A DNA stretch of 64,000 nucleotides from an uncultured Chitinophaga sp. (GTDB lineage Bacteria > Bacteroidota > Bacteroidia > Chitinophagales > Chitinophagaceae). Position numbers and translations under genes: made by a program. The stretch covers positions 1-64,000 of the forward strand of contig NZ_CABHOU010000076.1 of NCBI RefSeq assembly GCF_902168175.1, written 5' to 3'. This document shows positions 8,817-19,021 of the stretch, piece after piece. Position 1 is the stretch's first letter. Every line of letters begins with the position of its first letter. Under the pieces are notes generated by a model. The model did not search any database. It worked only from the letters and a program-made list of their open reading frames with translations, and was not told the DNA's origin.

Positions 8817-9815
8817 ATGGAAGACTTTCGAAAGAAATTTATACTGGCCCTGCTGGCTTATGCTGCGCAAAGAGATGTGCCGGTGGCGGAATTATGCGAG
8901 CGGTCGGGCATAAAGGACATCACCAAAGATATTGCGCCCCCGCTCACTAATGCGCAGGTAGAAAAGCTCTGGAACAACGCGGCTCATGCCGCTAAAGATC
9001 CATTGTTCGGCTTACACTTCGGTGAGGCCATGCAGTTGGCCGCGCTTGGCATGGTGGGGCAAATCATCCAAACCAGTAACACAATAGGAGAAGCGGTTAC
9101 ACATGCCGGCGGCTTAATTCATTTATTGACGGATATGTTCACCCTCCGGCTGGAACACGGCAAAGGCAATGTTACGCTGGTACTGATAGAGGATAGCGCT
9201 TCTGCCAAAACATATCCTGCTACCTTCAGGCACATGGCCGATTTCCTGATGGTGTTCACCGTGCATGAACTGGACGGCCTCCTGTTGCAAAAACTGCAAC
9301 CGCTTCGAGCCCGCTTCGCCCGCGAGATCAACGTGGCCGAATACAACAGGACATTCCGTTGCCAGGTACACGGTAACTCCGACGAGTATAGTATTACGTT
9401 TGATAACAAGGCGCTGGACTTACCGATATTATCTGCCAATTATGACCTCCATCATCATCTGCTGCAAAAAGTAGAACAACTCAGAAGGGGGCAGGAGGGC
9501 AGTGTGTTCAGAACGCGCATCTACAATTACCTGCTTACTAACTCCTTCTTAAACTCTCCTTCGCTGGACGATGTAGCCGCCAACTTTAATATGAGCAGCC
9601 GTAGTTTACAGCGTAGGCTAAAAGATGAAGGCAGTACTTACCTCGAAGTACTGGATGATGTAAGAAAGGCGCTGGCCCTAAGCTATTTGCAGTCCGCAAG
9701 CTTCCAGGCAAAAGACGTAGCGTTCATTCTCGGATACAAGGAGCAACGGGCGTTTTTCCGGGCATTTAAACGCTGGACAGGTAAAACGCCTTCCGGATAC
9801 AGGGAAAGCCTGTAG
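8817..9815 (+). CDS. AraC-family regulator with AraC_N-type ligand domain
   Basis: 332 residues, cytoplasmic. Residues about 15-200 look like the Arabinose_bd (PF12625) type N-terminal domain found in OruR/ArgR-like AraC regulators (DPLFGLHFGEAMQLAALGMVGQIIQTS). Residues about 235-330 form the two-HTH AraC DNA-binding domain (LDDVAANFNMSSRSLQRRLKDEG ... VAFILGYKEQRAFFRAFKRWTGKTPSGYRE). It is probably the factor acting at the 21-bp repeats at 8289-8351, regulating the membrane protein gene and itself. This domain type is not specific to sugars, so the effector is open. Confidence 0.9.
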   Translation: MEDFRKKFILALLAYAAQRDVPVAELCERSGIKDITKDIAPPLTNAQVEKLWNNAAHAAKDPLFGLHFGEAMQLAALGMVGQIIQTSNTIGEAVTHAGGLIHLLTDMFTLRLEHGKGNVTLVLIEDSASAKTYPATFRHMADFLMVFTVHELDGLLLQKLQPLRARFAREINVAEYNRTFRCQVHGNSDEYSITFDNKALDLPILSANYDLHHHLLQKVEQLRRGQEGSVFRTRIYNYLLTNSFLNSPSLDDVAANFNMSSRSLQRRLKDEGSTYLEVLDDVRKALALSYLQSASFQAKDVAFILGYKEQRAFFRAFKRWTGKTPSGYRESL

Positions 9816-9856
9816 CGCAGTATTTTTGCCCTTCCCGCAAAAAGTGCTATATTTTG

Positions 9857-12800
9857 ATGAGATGTAGTGCCAAAATCAGCGGGATGTTTGCCAAATCTAT
9901 TATTACTGCCACGTTATTTCTATTTGCTTCGCTGCCTGCTATGGCAGACGGACTGCCTGTTCGTTACCTCGGCATAGGGCAGGGTTTATCGAACAATGCC
10001 GTTACAACCATCTACCAGGACCATCACGGTTTTATGTGGATAGGCACCTACGACGGCCTTAACCGCTATGATGGTTACAGCTTCCGGGTATTCCGGAATG
10101 TGATCGGCGACAGCACTTCTTTATCTACCAATAATGTATACAGCCTCGAAGGCGATAGCCTGCATAATATATGGGTAGGTACTCAAAACGGTTTAAACCT
10201 TTACGATCCGCGGGTGGCAGCATTTTCTCTTCCCCGCTACCGTTCTGTTAAGGGGGCTGTGTTGCCTGTCACCGGTGAGGTATCGGCCATCAAAACAATT
10301 GCGGGTAACAAGGTATTGATCGGATCTCAGCGTAATGGTCTGGTGGTGTTTGACAATGCCACCACACCGGGCAAACAGGTAGCCCTGCAAACGGCCGCCG
10401 GGGCAACAGGCAATTACCATGTACACGCCATCGAATATGATCCGGTACGTAACCGCACCTGGGTATGTGTCGAAAGCCAGGGGCTATACCTTTACGATGC
10501 CACCGCCAACAAACTGCACCTGGTAACGGCTGCCATTAAACATGCCAATACCATGAAGGGCGATGCAGAGGGCAACCTCTGGATTGGTACCGATACGGAC
10601 CTTGTGTTTTATAATGCAGCAGATCGAAGTTTCAGGCATAACTATATGCCGGTAAAAAGTTCGGTCATCAGCCTTTGTTTTGATAAACAACAGGTACTGT
10701 GGATCGGTTGCGATGGCGCGGTGTTGTACCAGCTGTTTAAAGGAGCGCTGGTGGCAAGGCCCTTCTCAGAAAATCCACAGTCGCCGCAAATTAACAGTAA
10801 CGCGGTGTACGCGGTATATGTCGATCGCGATGAGCGTAAATGGATTGGTACGTTGCGTGGTGGCCTCAATATTATTGAATCGCGGCCGTTGCCTTTCCGT
10901 AACGTGGTATATAGTGGTAAGGGTAAAAACACCATCGCGGATAATTTTATTCTTTCTTTTTGTGAAGATGAGCAGCATAAACTGTTTATTGGTACCGACG
11001 GCGCGGGCCTGCGTTACTGGGATATGCAACGGAACACGTACGAGGAATACCGCCACGATCCGCGTAATCCGGCTTCTATCAGCAGTAACTTTATTACGAA
11101 TCTCGCCAGGGATTCGCAACAGGATATATGGATATCTACCTGGTTCGGTGGTATTAACCGGCTGAAACATAACAGCCGGCAGTTCGAACACTTTACACTG
11201 TTCAATCCTTCCACCAGCCGCGAAGAGGCAAATGCCTGGACGGTGTACGAAGACCGCCGCAAAGATGTATGGGCAAGTGCTACTAACGACGGCAGTATTT
11301 ATCGCTTTAACCGCTCCTTAAATAAGTTTGAGATTTTCGATACGGCAATCCTGAACCTGCAATGTATTGCCGAAGACCGTGCAGGAGAGCTGTGGGCAGG
11401 GAACTATACTTCGCTGGTACGGATAGACCGGGAGCGGAAAAAACACCAGTTCTTCCCGATCGGTCACCCCGTACGCTGCATTCACGAAACGCGTAAAGGC
11501 CAGTTCTTTCTGGGTACGCAGGGCGCAGGGTTGTTATTGTTCGATAAGGTGACCGGGAAATACAGGCAATTTACTACTGCCGATGGCCTGCCCAGCAACA
11601 CTATATTAAGAATGCTGGAAGATAGTAAGGGCAACATCTGGCTGAGTACCTATAACGGCATCGTCAAGTTTAACCCGGCTACGGCATCGGTCGACTTATT
11701 CACCGAGTCGGATGGGTTGCAGAGCAATCAGTTCAGCTTTAATGCGGCCCTGGCCCTCTCGTCCGGCCAGTTCGTTTTCGGCGGCATAAACGGCTTCAAC
11801 CTCTTTAACCCCGATAGTGTTTTTACCGCTAAACGCAGCCCTTCGATATTCCTCAATGCCCTGCGCATCAATAACGAACCGATAGAAAAGAGGCCTGGCT
11901 ACATAACCGGCCGCAACGTGGAAATGATCAGTCGCATTACGGTGCCGTTCAACCAGGCGGTATTATCGCTCGACTTCGTGGCGCTGGATTACTCGGGTAC
12001 CGATAAAATCAGGTATGCCTACTTTATGGAAGGGTGGGATAAGAGCTGGAACTTCATCGATGATAGTCGCACGGCCAACTACTCCCGGTTGCAGGAGGGC
12101 GATTACCTGTTTAAAGTAAAAGCCTCGCAGCCAGGTTTTGGCTGGAGCCCGGAAACAACATTGGTCCGGGTAACGGTGCTGCCACCGTGGTACCGCACGG
12201 TATGGGCGTACATCGCTTACCTGTTGTTTATTTTCGGTAGCATTTTTTCCTACGTACGTTACACGCGTAAGCAGGAAAGACTGAAATTCGAAATCAAACT
12301 GGCGCACCTGGAGAATTTGAAAGACAAGGAGTTAGCGGAAAAGAAACTGTCGTTTTTTACGAATGTATCCCACGAGTTCCGCACCCCGCTTTCGCTGATC
12401 ATTAACCCGCTTAAAGATCGCCTGCAGCAATCGGCCGACCTGGAACTGACGGTCGCCTACAGGAACGCACGCCGCCTGCTCAGCCTTGTTGATCAGTTGC
12501 TGCTGTTCCGCCAGGCCGACTCGGGTGCCGATGAACTTAAGCTTTCTGGTTTTAATATTATAGGTCTCTGTGAAGAGGTGTTCCAGTGTTTTAGCCAGCA
12601 GGCCGCCTCCCGGCATATTCATTACCAGTTCCGTCCGCCCGCCAGCGAAGTATGGGTGAGGGCCGATTATGAAAAGATAGAGATCGCCCTGTTCAACTTG
12701 TTGTCGAATGCTTTTAAGTTTACACCTGCCAGCGGCACTATCTTATTATTGCTGGAAGATGGGGAGGAAGATGTACACATCAGTGTAAGTGACAGTGGTT

Positions 12801-13945
12801 GTGGTATTGCGGAGGAAGACAGGGAGCATATATTCGGGAAGTTCCACCGTACCACCGCTGCAAGAGGACAGAAAGGTGGCTTTGGTATCGGATTGTACCT
12901 GGTAAAACACTTCGTGGATAGCCATAAGGGCACGGTGAGCGTAGATAGTAAACTAAACGAAGGCACGGTATTCTCCATCTCTCTGCCAAAAGGCCTGGAA
13001 GGCGCGCAGCCTGTTTTTATCAACCAGCCTTCGGATGGTGCCCGTCAGTTGCTGGAGGAACTGGTAGAGGAAACCCCGGTGCCGCTTACAAATACAGATG
13101 GCCCCGAGGAGGGAAGGTCGGTCCGGGAGTTTGTTACCGAACGTAAGTCCATATTAATAATAGACGACGACCAGGAGGTAAGGCAATACCTGCTCCACCT
13201 GTTCAAGGATAAATATTATGTGTTTGCCGCCGCCGACGGTGTAGAAGGTTTCGAACTGGCAAACAGCAACCTGCCCGACCTTATCCTTAGTGATGTAAAT
13301 ATGGAAGGGATGGATGGATTGCAGTTATGCCGCCAGGTGAAAGCCTCCGCAGTATTAGGCCATATCCCCGTTATACTATTAACAGCTGCCTCTTCGCCGG
13401 GCAGTCGGCTGGAGGGCGTGGAAGGCGGTGCCGACGACTATATTACCAAACCCTTCGACAGCCAACTGCTGATGGCCCGGGTAGAAACGGTGCTAAAAAA
13501 CCGGAACCTGGTGCAGCAGTTCTTTTTCGATAGCATTACGCTTCAGCAAACCTCGGCCAAGGTACCCGCCGCCTATAAGGAGTTCATGGAGCAGTGCATC
13601 CAGGTGGTGGAAGCTAACCTCGATACGGAAGATTTTACTGTGCAGAAATTTTGTAAGTCGCTGGGAATGAGTCGCTCCACCGTGTATGCTAAAATTAAAC
13701 ACGTATCCGGTCAGTCGCCCAATGCCTTTATCCGGTCCATCAGGATACGGAGGGCGGCGGTACTCATGATCAGGGAGAATATGAACGTTAACCAGGCCGC
13801 TTTCCAGGTAGGTATTGGCGACAGCCGGTACTTCCGTGAACAGTTCGTAAAACTGTTCGGCATCACGCCATCTGTATACATTAAAAAGTACAGGCAGTCC
13901 TTCAACCTTGATCTCAATCTTATCCGTCCGGAAGGGGGTAAATAG
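9857..13945 (+). CDS. Hybrid two-component system sensor-regulator (HTCS) of PUL 1
   Basis: 1362 residues from the ATG at 9857. An in-frame ATG at 9884 gives a tidier signal peptide (MFAKSIITATLFLFASLPAMA) and is a good alternative start. In order: periplasmic Reg_prop beta-propellers (about 35-680, repeated W.GT..GL.R/Y motifs), a Y_Y_Y domain (about 690-770), one membrane helix (about 778-798), HisKA with His839 (SFFTNVSHEFRTPLS), HATPase (NLLSNAFKFTP, GCGIAEEDRE, GGFGIGLYLVKHF), a receiver with Asp1146 (LILSDVNMEGMDG) and an AraC HTH (about 1255-1355). All key residues appear present. HTCS proteins sense an oligosaccharide in the periplasm and activate the adjacent PUL, here the SusCD/GH5/GH30/GH35/GH115 cluster. 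Confidence 0.95.
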   Translation: MRCSAKISGMFAKSIITATLFLFASLPAMADGLPVRYLGIGQGLSNNAVTTIYQDHHGFMWIGTYDGLNRYDGYSFRVFRNVIGDSTSLSTNNVYSLEGDSLHNIWVGTQNGLNLYDPRVAAFSLPRYRSVKGAVLPVTGEVSAIKTIAGNKVLIGSQRNGLVVFDNATTPGKQVALQTAAGATGNYHVHAIEYDPVRNRTWVCVESQGLYLYDATANKLHLVTAAIKHANTMKGDAEGNLWIGTDTDLVFYNAADRSFRHNYMPVKSSVISLCFDKQQVLWIGCDGAVLYQLFKGALVARPFSENPQSPQINSNAVYAVYVDRDERKWIGTLRGGLNIIESRPLPFRNVVYSGKGKNTIADNFILSFCEDEQHKLFIGTDGAGLRYWDMQRNTYEEYRHDPRNPASISSNFITNLARDSQQDIWISTWFGGINRLKHNSRQFEHFTLFNPSTSREEANAWTVYEDRRKDVWASATNDGSIYRFNRSLNKFEIFDTAILNLQCIAEDRAGELWAGNYTSLVRIDRERKKHQFFPIGHPVRCIHETRKGQFFLGTQGAGLLLFDKVTGKYRQFTTADGLPSNTILRMLEDSKGNIWLSTYNGIVKFNPATASVDLFTESDGLQSNQFSFNAALALSSGQFVFGGINGFNLFNPDSVFTAKRSPSIFLNALRINNEPIEKRPGYITGRNVEMISRITVPFNQAVLSLDFVALDYSGTDKIRYAYFMEGWDKSWNFIDDSRTANYSRLQEGDYLFKVKASQPGFGWSPETTLVRVTVLPPWYRTVWAYIAYLLFIFGSIFSYVRYTRKQERLKFEIKLAHLENLKDKELAEKKLSFFTNVSHEFRTPLSLIINPLKDRLQQSADLELTVAYRNARRLLSLVDQLLLFRQADSGADELKLSGFNIIGLCEEVFQCFSQQAASRHIHYQFRPPASEVWVRADYEKIEIALFNLLSNAFKFTPASGTILLLLEDGEEDVHISVSDSGCGIAEEDREHIFGKFHRTTAARGQKGGFGIGLYLVKHFVDSHKGTVSVDSKLNEGTVFSISLPKGLEGAQPVFINQPSDGARQLLEELVEETPVPLTNTDGPEEGRSVREFVTERKSILIIDDDQEVRQYLLHLFKDKYYVFAAADGVEGFELANSNLPDLILSDVNMEGMDGLQLCRQVKASAVLGHIPVILLTAASSPGSRLEGVEGGADDYITKPFDSQLLMARVETVLKNRNLVQQFFFDSITLQQTSAKVPAAYKEFMEQCIQVVEANLDTEDFTVQKFCKSLGMSRSTVYAKIKHVSGQSPNAFIRSIRIRRAAVLMIRENMNVNQAAFQVGIGDSRYFREQFVKLFGITPSVYIKKYRQSFNLDLNLIRPEGGK

Positions 13946-13979
13946 ATTAACTCGCTCATTTTCAATTAGATCATACGGA

Positions 13980-14023
13980 TATTAAAATAGGGGGTAAAGC
14001 AATTTACCCCCCTTATTTTAATA
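13980..14023. terminator. Strong, near-symmetric terminator hairpin after HTCS
   Basis: TATTAAAATAGGGGGTAAA pairs with the near-perfect complement that follows a GCAA loop. The outer arms are A/T rich on both sides, so it can act on either strand. It separates the HTCS transcript from the SusC operon. Confidence 0.8.
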
Positions 14024-14147
14024 GCTGGCCCACCATTCGTCCCCCCTGTATGGTGTTACCTTAGCTTTCGGACAAACACTGCTATTCGCCCAAAAAGGAC
14101 CGGCAGGTTTGTACCACCACGTAACCAAAATTAAATTCCGCGTAACA

Positions 14148-17100
14148 ATGAAGAAACGATTACAACCAGATCGTAGTCCTTCGGCTATACAGATATGCCG
14201 CCAGGGATTTCGCCAGTTCATTTTCCTCTCCTTACTATTATTGTCCGGCCTTACCACGTTTGCACAGTCGCCTGTGAGCGGTACGGTTAAATCTGCCGAC
14301 GGACCATTGCCCGGGGTAACAGTGGCGGTAAAAGGTAGCAATACCGGCACCACTACCAACAGCCAGGGTAAGTACACATTAAATGCCCCGGCAAATGCTA
14401 CGTTAGTATTTACCTTCATCGGTTTCCTGGGCCAGGAAGTTGCGGTGCCGGCCTCCGGGCAGGTAGACGTTACCCTGGAAGCAGAAGATGCCAAACTGGG
14501 TGAGGTGATAGTGGTGGGATACAACTCCCAGCGCAAAGCCACCCTCACCGGTTCCATTTCCCAGGTGAAAGGCGCCGATATCATAAAAAGCCCGCAACCG
14601 AACGTGTCTAACTCACTGGCCGGTCGTTTTTCGGGTATCGTGATCAATAACCGTGGCGGTGAGCCGGGTTATGACGGTTCTTCTTTCACCATTCGTGGTT
14701 TGGCCACTACCGGTAACAACGATGTACTGATCGTGGTAGATGGGGTGCCGGGTCAGGTAGGCGGCCTTGAAAGGCTGAACCCTAACGATATCGAAAGCAT
14801 CTCCGTACTGAAAGACGCTTCGGCCGCTATTTACGGAAGCCGTGCGGCGAACGGTGTTATCCTTATTACTACTAAACGTGGTAAAACAGGTAAGCCAGTG
14901 ATCAATGCCAGTTTTAACCAGGGCTTTTCTTCTCCCACCCGTTTGCCCAAAATGGCCGATGCCGCCACTTACGCTGCTATTGCGAACGAAATTGCCTACT
15001 ACAACAATAAGGCAGGTGGTATGAACCAGCAGTACACTGCCGAAGAGATCACTAAGTTCGGCAACGGCAGCGATCCTTTAAATTATCCTAACACCGACTG
15101 GACAGATGCGACGCTGAAGAAAACAGCCTTGCAGAACCAGGCGAACGTTTCCATTGCAGGTGGTACCGATAACGTACGTTACTTCCTGTCGGCCGGTACG
15201 CTTTATCAGGATGGTTTGTATGAGGACGGGGCAACGAAGTATAAGCAATATAATTTCCGTTCTAACATAGATGCCAATGTGACCAAAGACTTCAAAGTAA
15301 GCCTTTACCTCTCTGGCCGCCAGGAAGACCGCCGTTTCCCTACAACAGGTGCGGGCGATATTTTCCGTTCTATTTACAGGGCCTACCCTACGCTGGCTGC
15401 CCGTTATCCAAACGGCCTGCCTTCTACCGGTATAGAGGGTAACAACCCCATTATGATGGCTACCGATGCAGGTGGTCTCAGCAAAAATCCAACACAGGTA
15501 TTTAACGGTATCCTGAAAGGCAGTTACAACATTGCTGCCGTACCTGGTTTGTCGATCGACGGGTTTGCCGCATTCGATAAATCATGGTCATTCACCAAAG
15601 CCTTCGCTACGCCTTACCTGTTATACAGCTATAACAAGAATACGGGCATATACGAGTCGCGTATCGTAGGCGGCTCTAACAACAAAGCTACCTTAACCGA
15701 AAGCCAGCAGAATCTTACCCAGGCTACTTATAACATCAAACTGAATTATCAGCGTGCTTTCGGTGTGCATCACCTCAGCACTTTTGTTGGGTACGAACAG
15801 AGTAAGATTGCCCGCGAAAACTTTGGTGCCACACGCATCAACTATCTCAGTACACTCACGCCGGAGCTGTCCCAGGGCGGTACAGCCGCAACCGACAGGG
15901 ATAACAGCGGCAGCAGCTACAGCTTTACCCGTAAAAGTTATTTCGGTAAAGTAGCGTACGATTATGATGAAAAATACCTGGCCGAAGTACAGATGCGTAT
16001 CGATGGGTCTTCCACTTTCCCTAAAGGCAACCAGTATGGTTACTTCCCGTCCGTGTCTGCGGGCTGGAGAATTTCTAAGGAAACCTGGTTCAGCGGTGTA
16101 AGTTTTGTGAACGATCTGAAATTACGCGGTTCTTATGGTGCGCTGGGTAACGATAACGTAGGTTTGTTCCAGTACTTTACCAACTACTCTCTAAAGAACC
16201 AGTTCGTGGTAAATACAGGCGATGGCCCGGTAATCGTGCCTGGACTTGATTTAACAAAACTGGCCAATAATAATATCCATTGGGAAGATGCGCGTAAAAC
16301 GGACGTAGGTATCGAAGGCCGGGTGTTTAACAACTTTAACTTCGAGTTCATCTACTTTAACCAGAAACGTTCTAACATCCTGGCAGTGCGCAATGCCTCT
16401 ATTCCATTTGTATCCGGTATCGTAAATCCGTTTAACGCCGATCCGCTGGTTCCTTCCGAAAACATCGGTAAAGTAAGCAGCAAAGGTGTGGAAGCTACAC
16501 TGGGTTACAGCAACCGTAACGGTAAATGGAACTACGGTGTGTCCGGTAACTTCACTTATGCAAAAAGCAATATCGAATTTATAGATGAAGCCCCTGGTGT
16601 ACTGTCGTACCAGCGCCAGACAGGCCATCCTTTAAATACTTACCTGCTGTACAGGGCCATTGGCATCTACCGCACACAGGAAGAAATTGATAAAACAGTT
16701 CACCTTAGCGGCGCACAGCCCGGTGACCTCATTTATGAAGACTATAATAAAGACGGTAAAATCAGCGCGGATGACCAGGTTCGCAGCGAATATGGTAACA
16801 TCCCGCTGATCACTTACGGTGCCGTACTATCACTCGGTTACGGCGATTTCGATCTCTCGATGGTGCTGGCAGGTCAGGCGAAAGTGAGCCAGTACGTACT
16901 GCCGGAATCTGGTACAGTAGGTAACTTCTACAGCTCCTGGGCCGATAACCGCTGGAGCCCTACCAATACCAATGGCAGTTATCCGAGGGTAGATACCCGT
17001 GCTTCTGCATCCGTGAACGGGGGCCAGTATAACAATACTTTCTGGCTGGATAATGCCGCTTTCCTGCGTATGAAAAACATAGAGCTGGGTTACAACCTGC

Positions 17101-17273
17101 CCGTGCAGAAACTGAGCAGGCTGCGTATGCAATCGGCCCGCCTGTACGTGAACGCGTTTAACCTGTTCACCATTACCAAAGTGGAAGATTACGATCCGGA
17201 AGGTAATAGCGGCAGCGGACAGTTTTATCCGCAGCAGAAGATTATTAACGTGGGTGTAAATGTGAGCTTCTAA
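14148..17273 (+). CDS. SusC-like TonB-dependent outer-membrane transporter (PUL 1)
   Basis: 1041 residues from ATG 14148, which starts a signal region (MKKRLQPDRS ... LLSGLTTFAQ). The frame extends upstream only through a TTG at 14109, so that start is rejected. There is a CarboxypepD_reg-like domain (about 40-125, GTVKSADGPLPGVTVAVKGS), a plug with the SusC signature (ISVLKDASAAIYGSRAANG, about 215-240) and a 22-strand barrel ending INVGVNVSF. No STN domain is present, consistent with control by the HTCS and not by an ECF/FecR pair. It imports oligosaccharides across the outer membrane with its SusD partner, whose start is 18 bases downstream. Confidence 0.95.
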   Translation: MKKRLQPDRSPSAIQICRQGFRQFIFLSLLLLSGLTTFAQSPVSGTVKSADGPLPGVTVAVKGSNTGTTTNSQGKYTLNAPANATLVFTFIGFLGQEVAVPASGQVDVTLEAEDAKLGEVIVVGYNSQRKATLTGSISQVKGADIIKSPQPNVSNSLAGRFSGIVINNRGGEPGYDGSSFTIRGLATTGNNDVLIVVDGVPGQVGGLERLNPNDIESISVLKDASAAIYGSRAANGVILITTKRGKTGKPVINASFNQGFSSPTRLPKMADAATYAAIANEIAYYNNKAGGMNQQYTAEEITKFGNGSDPLNYPNTDWTDATLKKTALQNQANVSIAGGTDNVRYFLSAGTLYQDGLYEDGATKYKQYNFRSNIDANVTKDFKVSLYLSGRQEDRRFPTTGAGDIFRSIYRAYPTLAARYPNGLPSTGIEGNNPIMMATDAGGLSKNPTQVFNGILKGSYNIAAVPGLSIDGFAAFDKSWSFTKAFATPYLLYSYNKNTGIYESRIVGGSNNKATLTESQQNLTQATYNIKLNYQRAFGVHHLSTFVGYEQSKIARENFGATRINYLSTLTPELSQGGTAATDRDNSGSSYSFTRKSYFGKVAYDYDEKYLAEVQMRIDGSSTFPKGNQYGYFPSVSAGWRISKETWFSGVSFVNDLKLRGSYGALGNDNVGLFQYFTNYSLKNQFVVNTGDGPVIVPGLDLTKLANNNIHWEDARKTDVGIEGRVFNNFNFEFIYFNQKRSNILAVRNASIPFVSGIVNPFNADPLVPSENIGKVSSKGVEATLGYSNRNGKWNYGVSGNFTYAKSNIEFIDEAPGVLSYQRQTGHPLNTYLLYRAIGIYRTQEEIDKTVHLSGAQPGDLIYEDYNKDGKISADDQVRSEYGNIPLITYGAVLSLGYGDFDLSMVLAGQAKVSQYVLPESGTVGNFYSSWADNRWSPTNTNGSYPRVDTRASASVNGGQYNNTFWLDNAAFLRMKNIELGYNLPVQKLSRLRMQSARLYVNAFNLFTITKVEDYDPEGNSGSGQFYPQQKIINVGVNVSF

Positions 17274-17291
17274 ATTTTAAAAAGACGAACA

Positions 17292-18989
17292 ATGCAGATC
17301 AAATCCTTAGTATATACAGCATGCGCGGCTTCCATGTTCCTGTTCTCCTGTAAGAACGACTTTTTGGAGATACAGCCGACAGATAAGATTGCCGAAAACA
17401 CCGTACTTACCGACACCGCCGTGTTCGAATCGTATGTAATGAACCGTTACATTGGCGCACGTTTGCAGGATAAGGAAGGCGACGGTACCGATCCTGGTTT
17501 CGGAAGGGGCTTCGAATACAGCATGTGGAGTTCCATCACCGACGAATCTATTTACAATAACGACGATAATACCTGGCTGATCCAGAAAGGCTTGCTTGCC
17601 CCCGAAAACGTAGGGATGGCGGGCACCATATGGCCACGCAGTTACCGCAGCATACGCGAATGCAACTTCGCCCTTAACGGCCTGCCCGATCTTAAAATGA
17701 GCGAAACGCATAAAGCCTGGCTCAAGGCTGAACTCCAGTTCATCCGCGCTTTCCGCTACCACGACCTGATCCGCAATTACGGTGGTGTGGTGTTGATGGG
17801 TGATAAAGTGTTACAGTTGTCTGACAACCTGCAGGACCCTGCGCTGTTCACAAGGGCTACGCTGAAAGAAAGCATAGATTACACAGTAGCGCAGCTTGAC
17901 GAAGCAGCCGCTTTCCTGCCGGAAAATAACAGCGGTGTATGGGCGCAGGGGCGTGCAACCAAAGGCGCCGCGCTGGCCTTAAAGGCCCGTTTGCTCCTGT
18001 ATGCGGCCAGTCCGTTGTACAATGCTGGTACCTGGGCCAACGCAGCTACTGCGGCTCAGGCAGTCATCTCTTTAAACAAATACAGCATTTACCAGGGCGG
18101 CTACGATAAATTGTTTTTATCGGCCGATAACAATAATGAGATCATCTTTGCCCGCCTGTACACCAGGAACGCAGGGCACTGCCATCTTGAAATTGCCAAT
18201 GGCCCTAACAGCTACGGTGGCTGGGGTGGTAACCTGCCTTTACAGAACCTGGTAGATGATTATGAAATGGCGGCTACCGGTAAACCGATTACCGATGGTA
18301 CTTCCGGTTACGTAGCGGCCACGCCTTATGTTGGCAGAGATCCGCGCTTTTACTATACCATTTCCTATAACGGCGGTACTTACCGCGGCGCTACGATCGA
18401 AACATTTACGCCCGGAGGGAAAGACAGTAAAGATGGTCCGGATAACTGGAACACTTCCAAAACTGGTTATTACCTGAAAAAGTTCATGAACGATGCTTAT
18501 CCTTTGCAAAACCCATGGGGTAATGCAGGCTTCCAGCCATGGATATACATGCGTTATGCAGAAGTGCTGCTCAACTTTGCTGAAGCAGCCAATGAGGCTT
18601 ATGGTCCGGATGTGGTGCCTGCCGGTAGTACACTATCTGCAAGAGCCGCGCTGAACCTCGTACGTACCCGCACCGGCGTTAACATGCCTGCCGTAGCAGC
18701 AGGCGCCACTCAGGCTTCGCTGCGTGATGAGATCCGTTACGAAAGAAGGGTGGAACTGGCCTTTGAAGAACATCGTTATTACGATGTAAGGCGCTGGCAG
18801 ATCGCCATGGTAACAGAGAACAAACCAGCCCTGGGTATCACGATCACTAAAACCGGTAATACTTATACTTACGCTACCAAAGTAGCGCTGGACGGACGTA
18901 AGTTCGAAAAGCAACACTACTGGCTGCCTATACCACGCGCAGAGATATTGGCATCATCTAACAAACTGCCACAAAATGCAGATTACTGA
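17292..18989 (+). CDS. SusD/RagB-like surface glycan-binding lipoprotein (PUL 1)
   Basis: 565 residues. The signal peptide ends in a lipobox (MFLFSCKNDFLEIQP). A SusD-like TPR core is recognisable: WLKAELQFIRAFRYHDLIRNYGG near 145-167, KARLLLYAASPLYN near 233, and the C-terminal IRYERRVELAFEEHRYYDVRRW near 480-502. It forms the lid over the SusC at 14148-17273 and binds the glycan at the cell surface. Confidence 0.95.
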   Translation: MQIKSLVYTACAASMFLFSCKNDFLEIQPTDKIAENTVLTDTAVFESYVMNRYIGARLQDKEGDGTDPGFGRGFEYSMWSSITDESIYNNDDNTWLIQKGLLAPENVGMAGTIWPRSYRSIRECNFALNGLPDLKMSETHKAWLKAELQFIRAFRYHDLIRNYGGVVLMGDKVLQLSDNLQDPALFTRATLKESIDYTVAQLDEAAAFLPENNSGVWAQGRATKGAALALKARLLLYAASPLYNAGTWANAATAAQAVISLNKYSIYQGGYDKLFLSADNNNEIIFARLYTRNAGHCHLEIANGPNSYGGWGGNLPLQNLVDDYEMAATGKPITDGTSGYVAATPYVGRDPRFYYTISYNGGTYRGATIETFTPGGKDSKDGPDNWNTSKTGYYLKKFMNDAYPLQNPWGNAGFQPWIYMRYAEVLLNFAEAANEAYGPDVVPAGSTLSARAALNLVRTRTGVNMPAVAAGATQASLRDEIRYERRVELAFEEHRYYDVRRWQIAMVTENKPALGITITKTGNTYTYATKVALDGRKFEKQHYWLPIPRAEILASSNKLPQNADY

Positions 18990-19021
18990 CCATTGTAAGC
19001 CTTTATCAAATTCCCATTGTT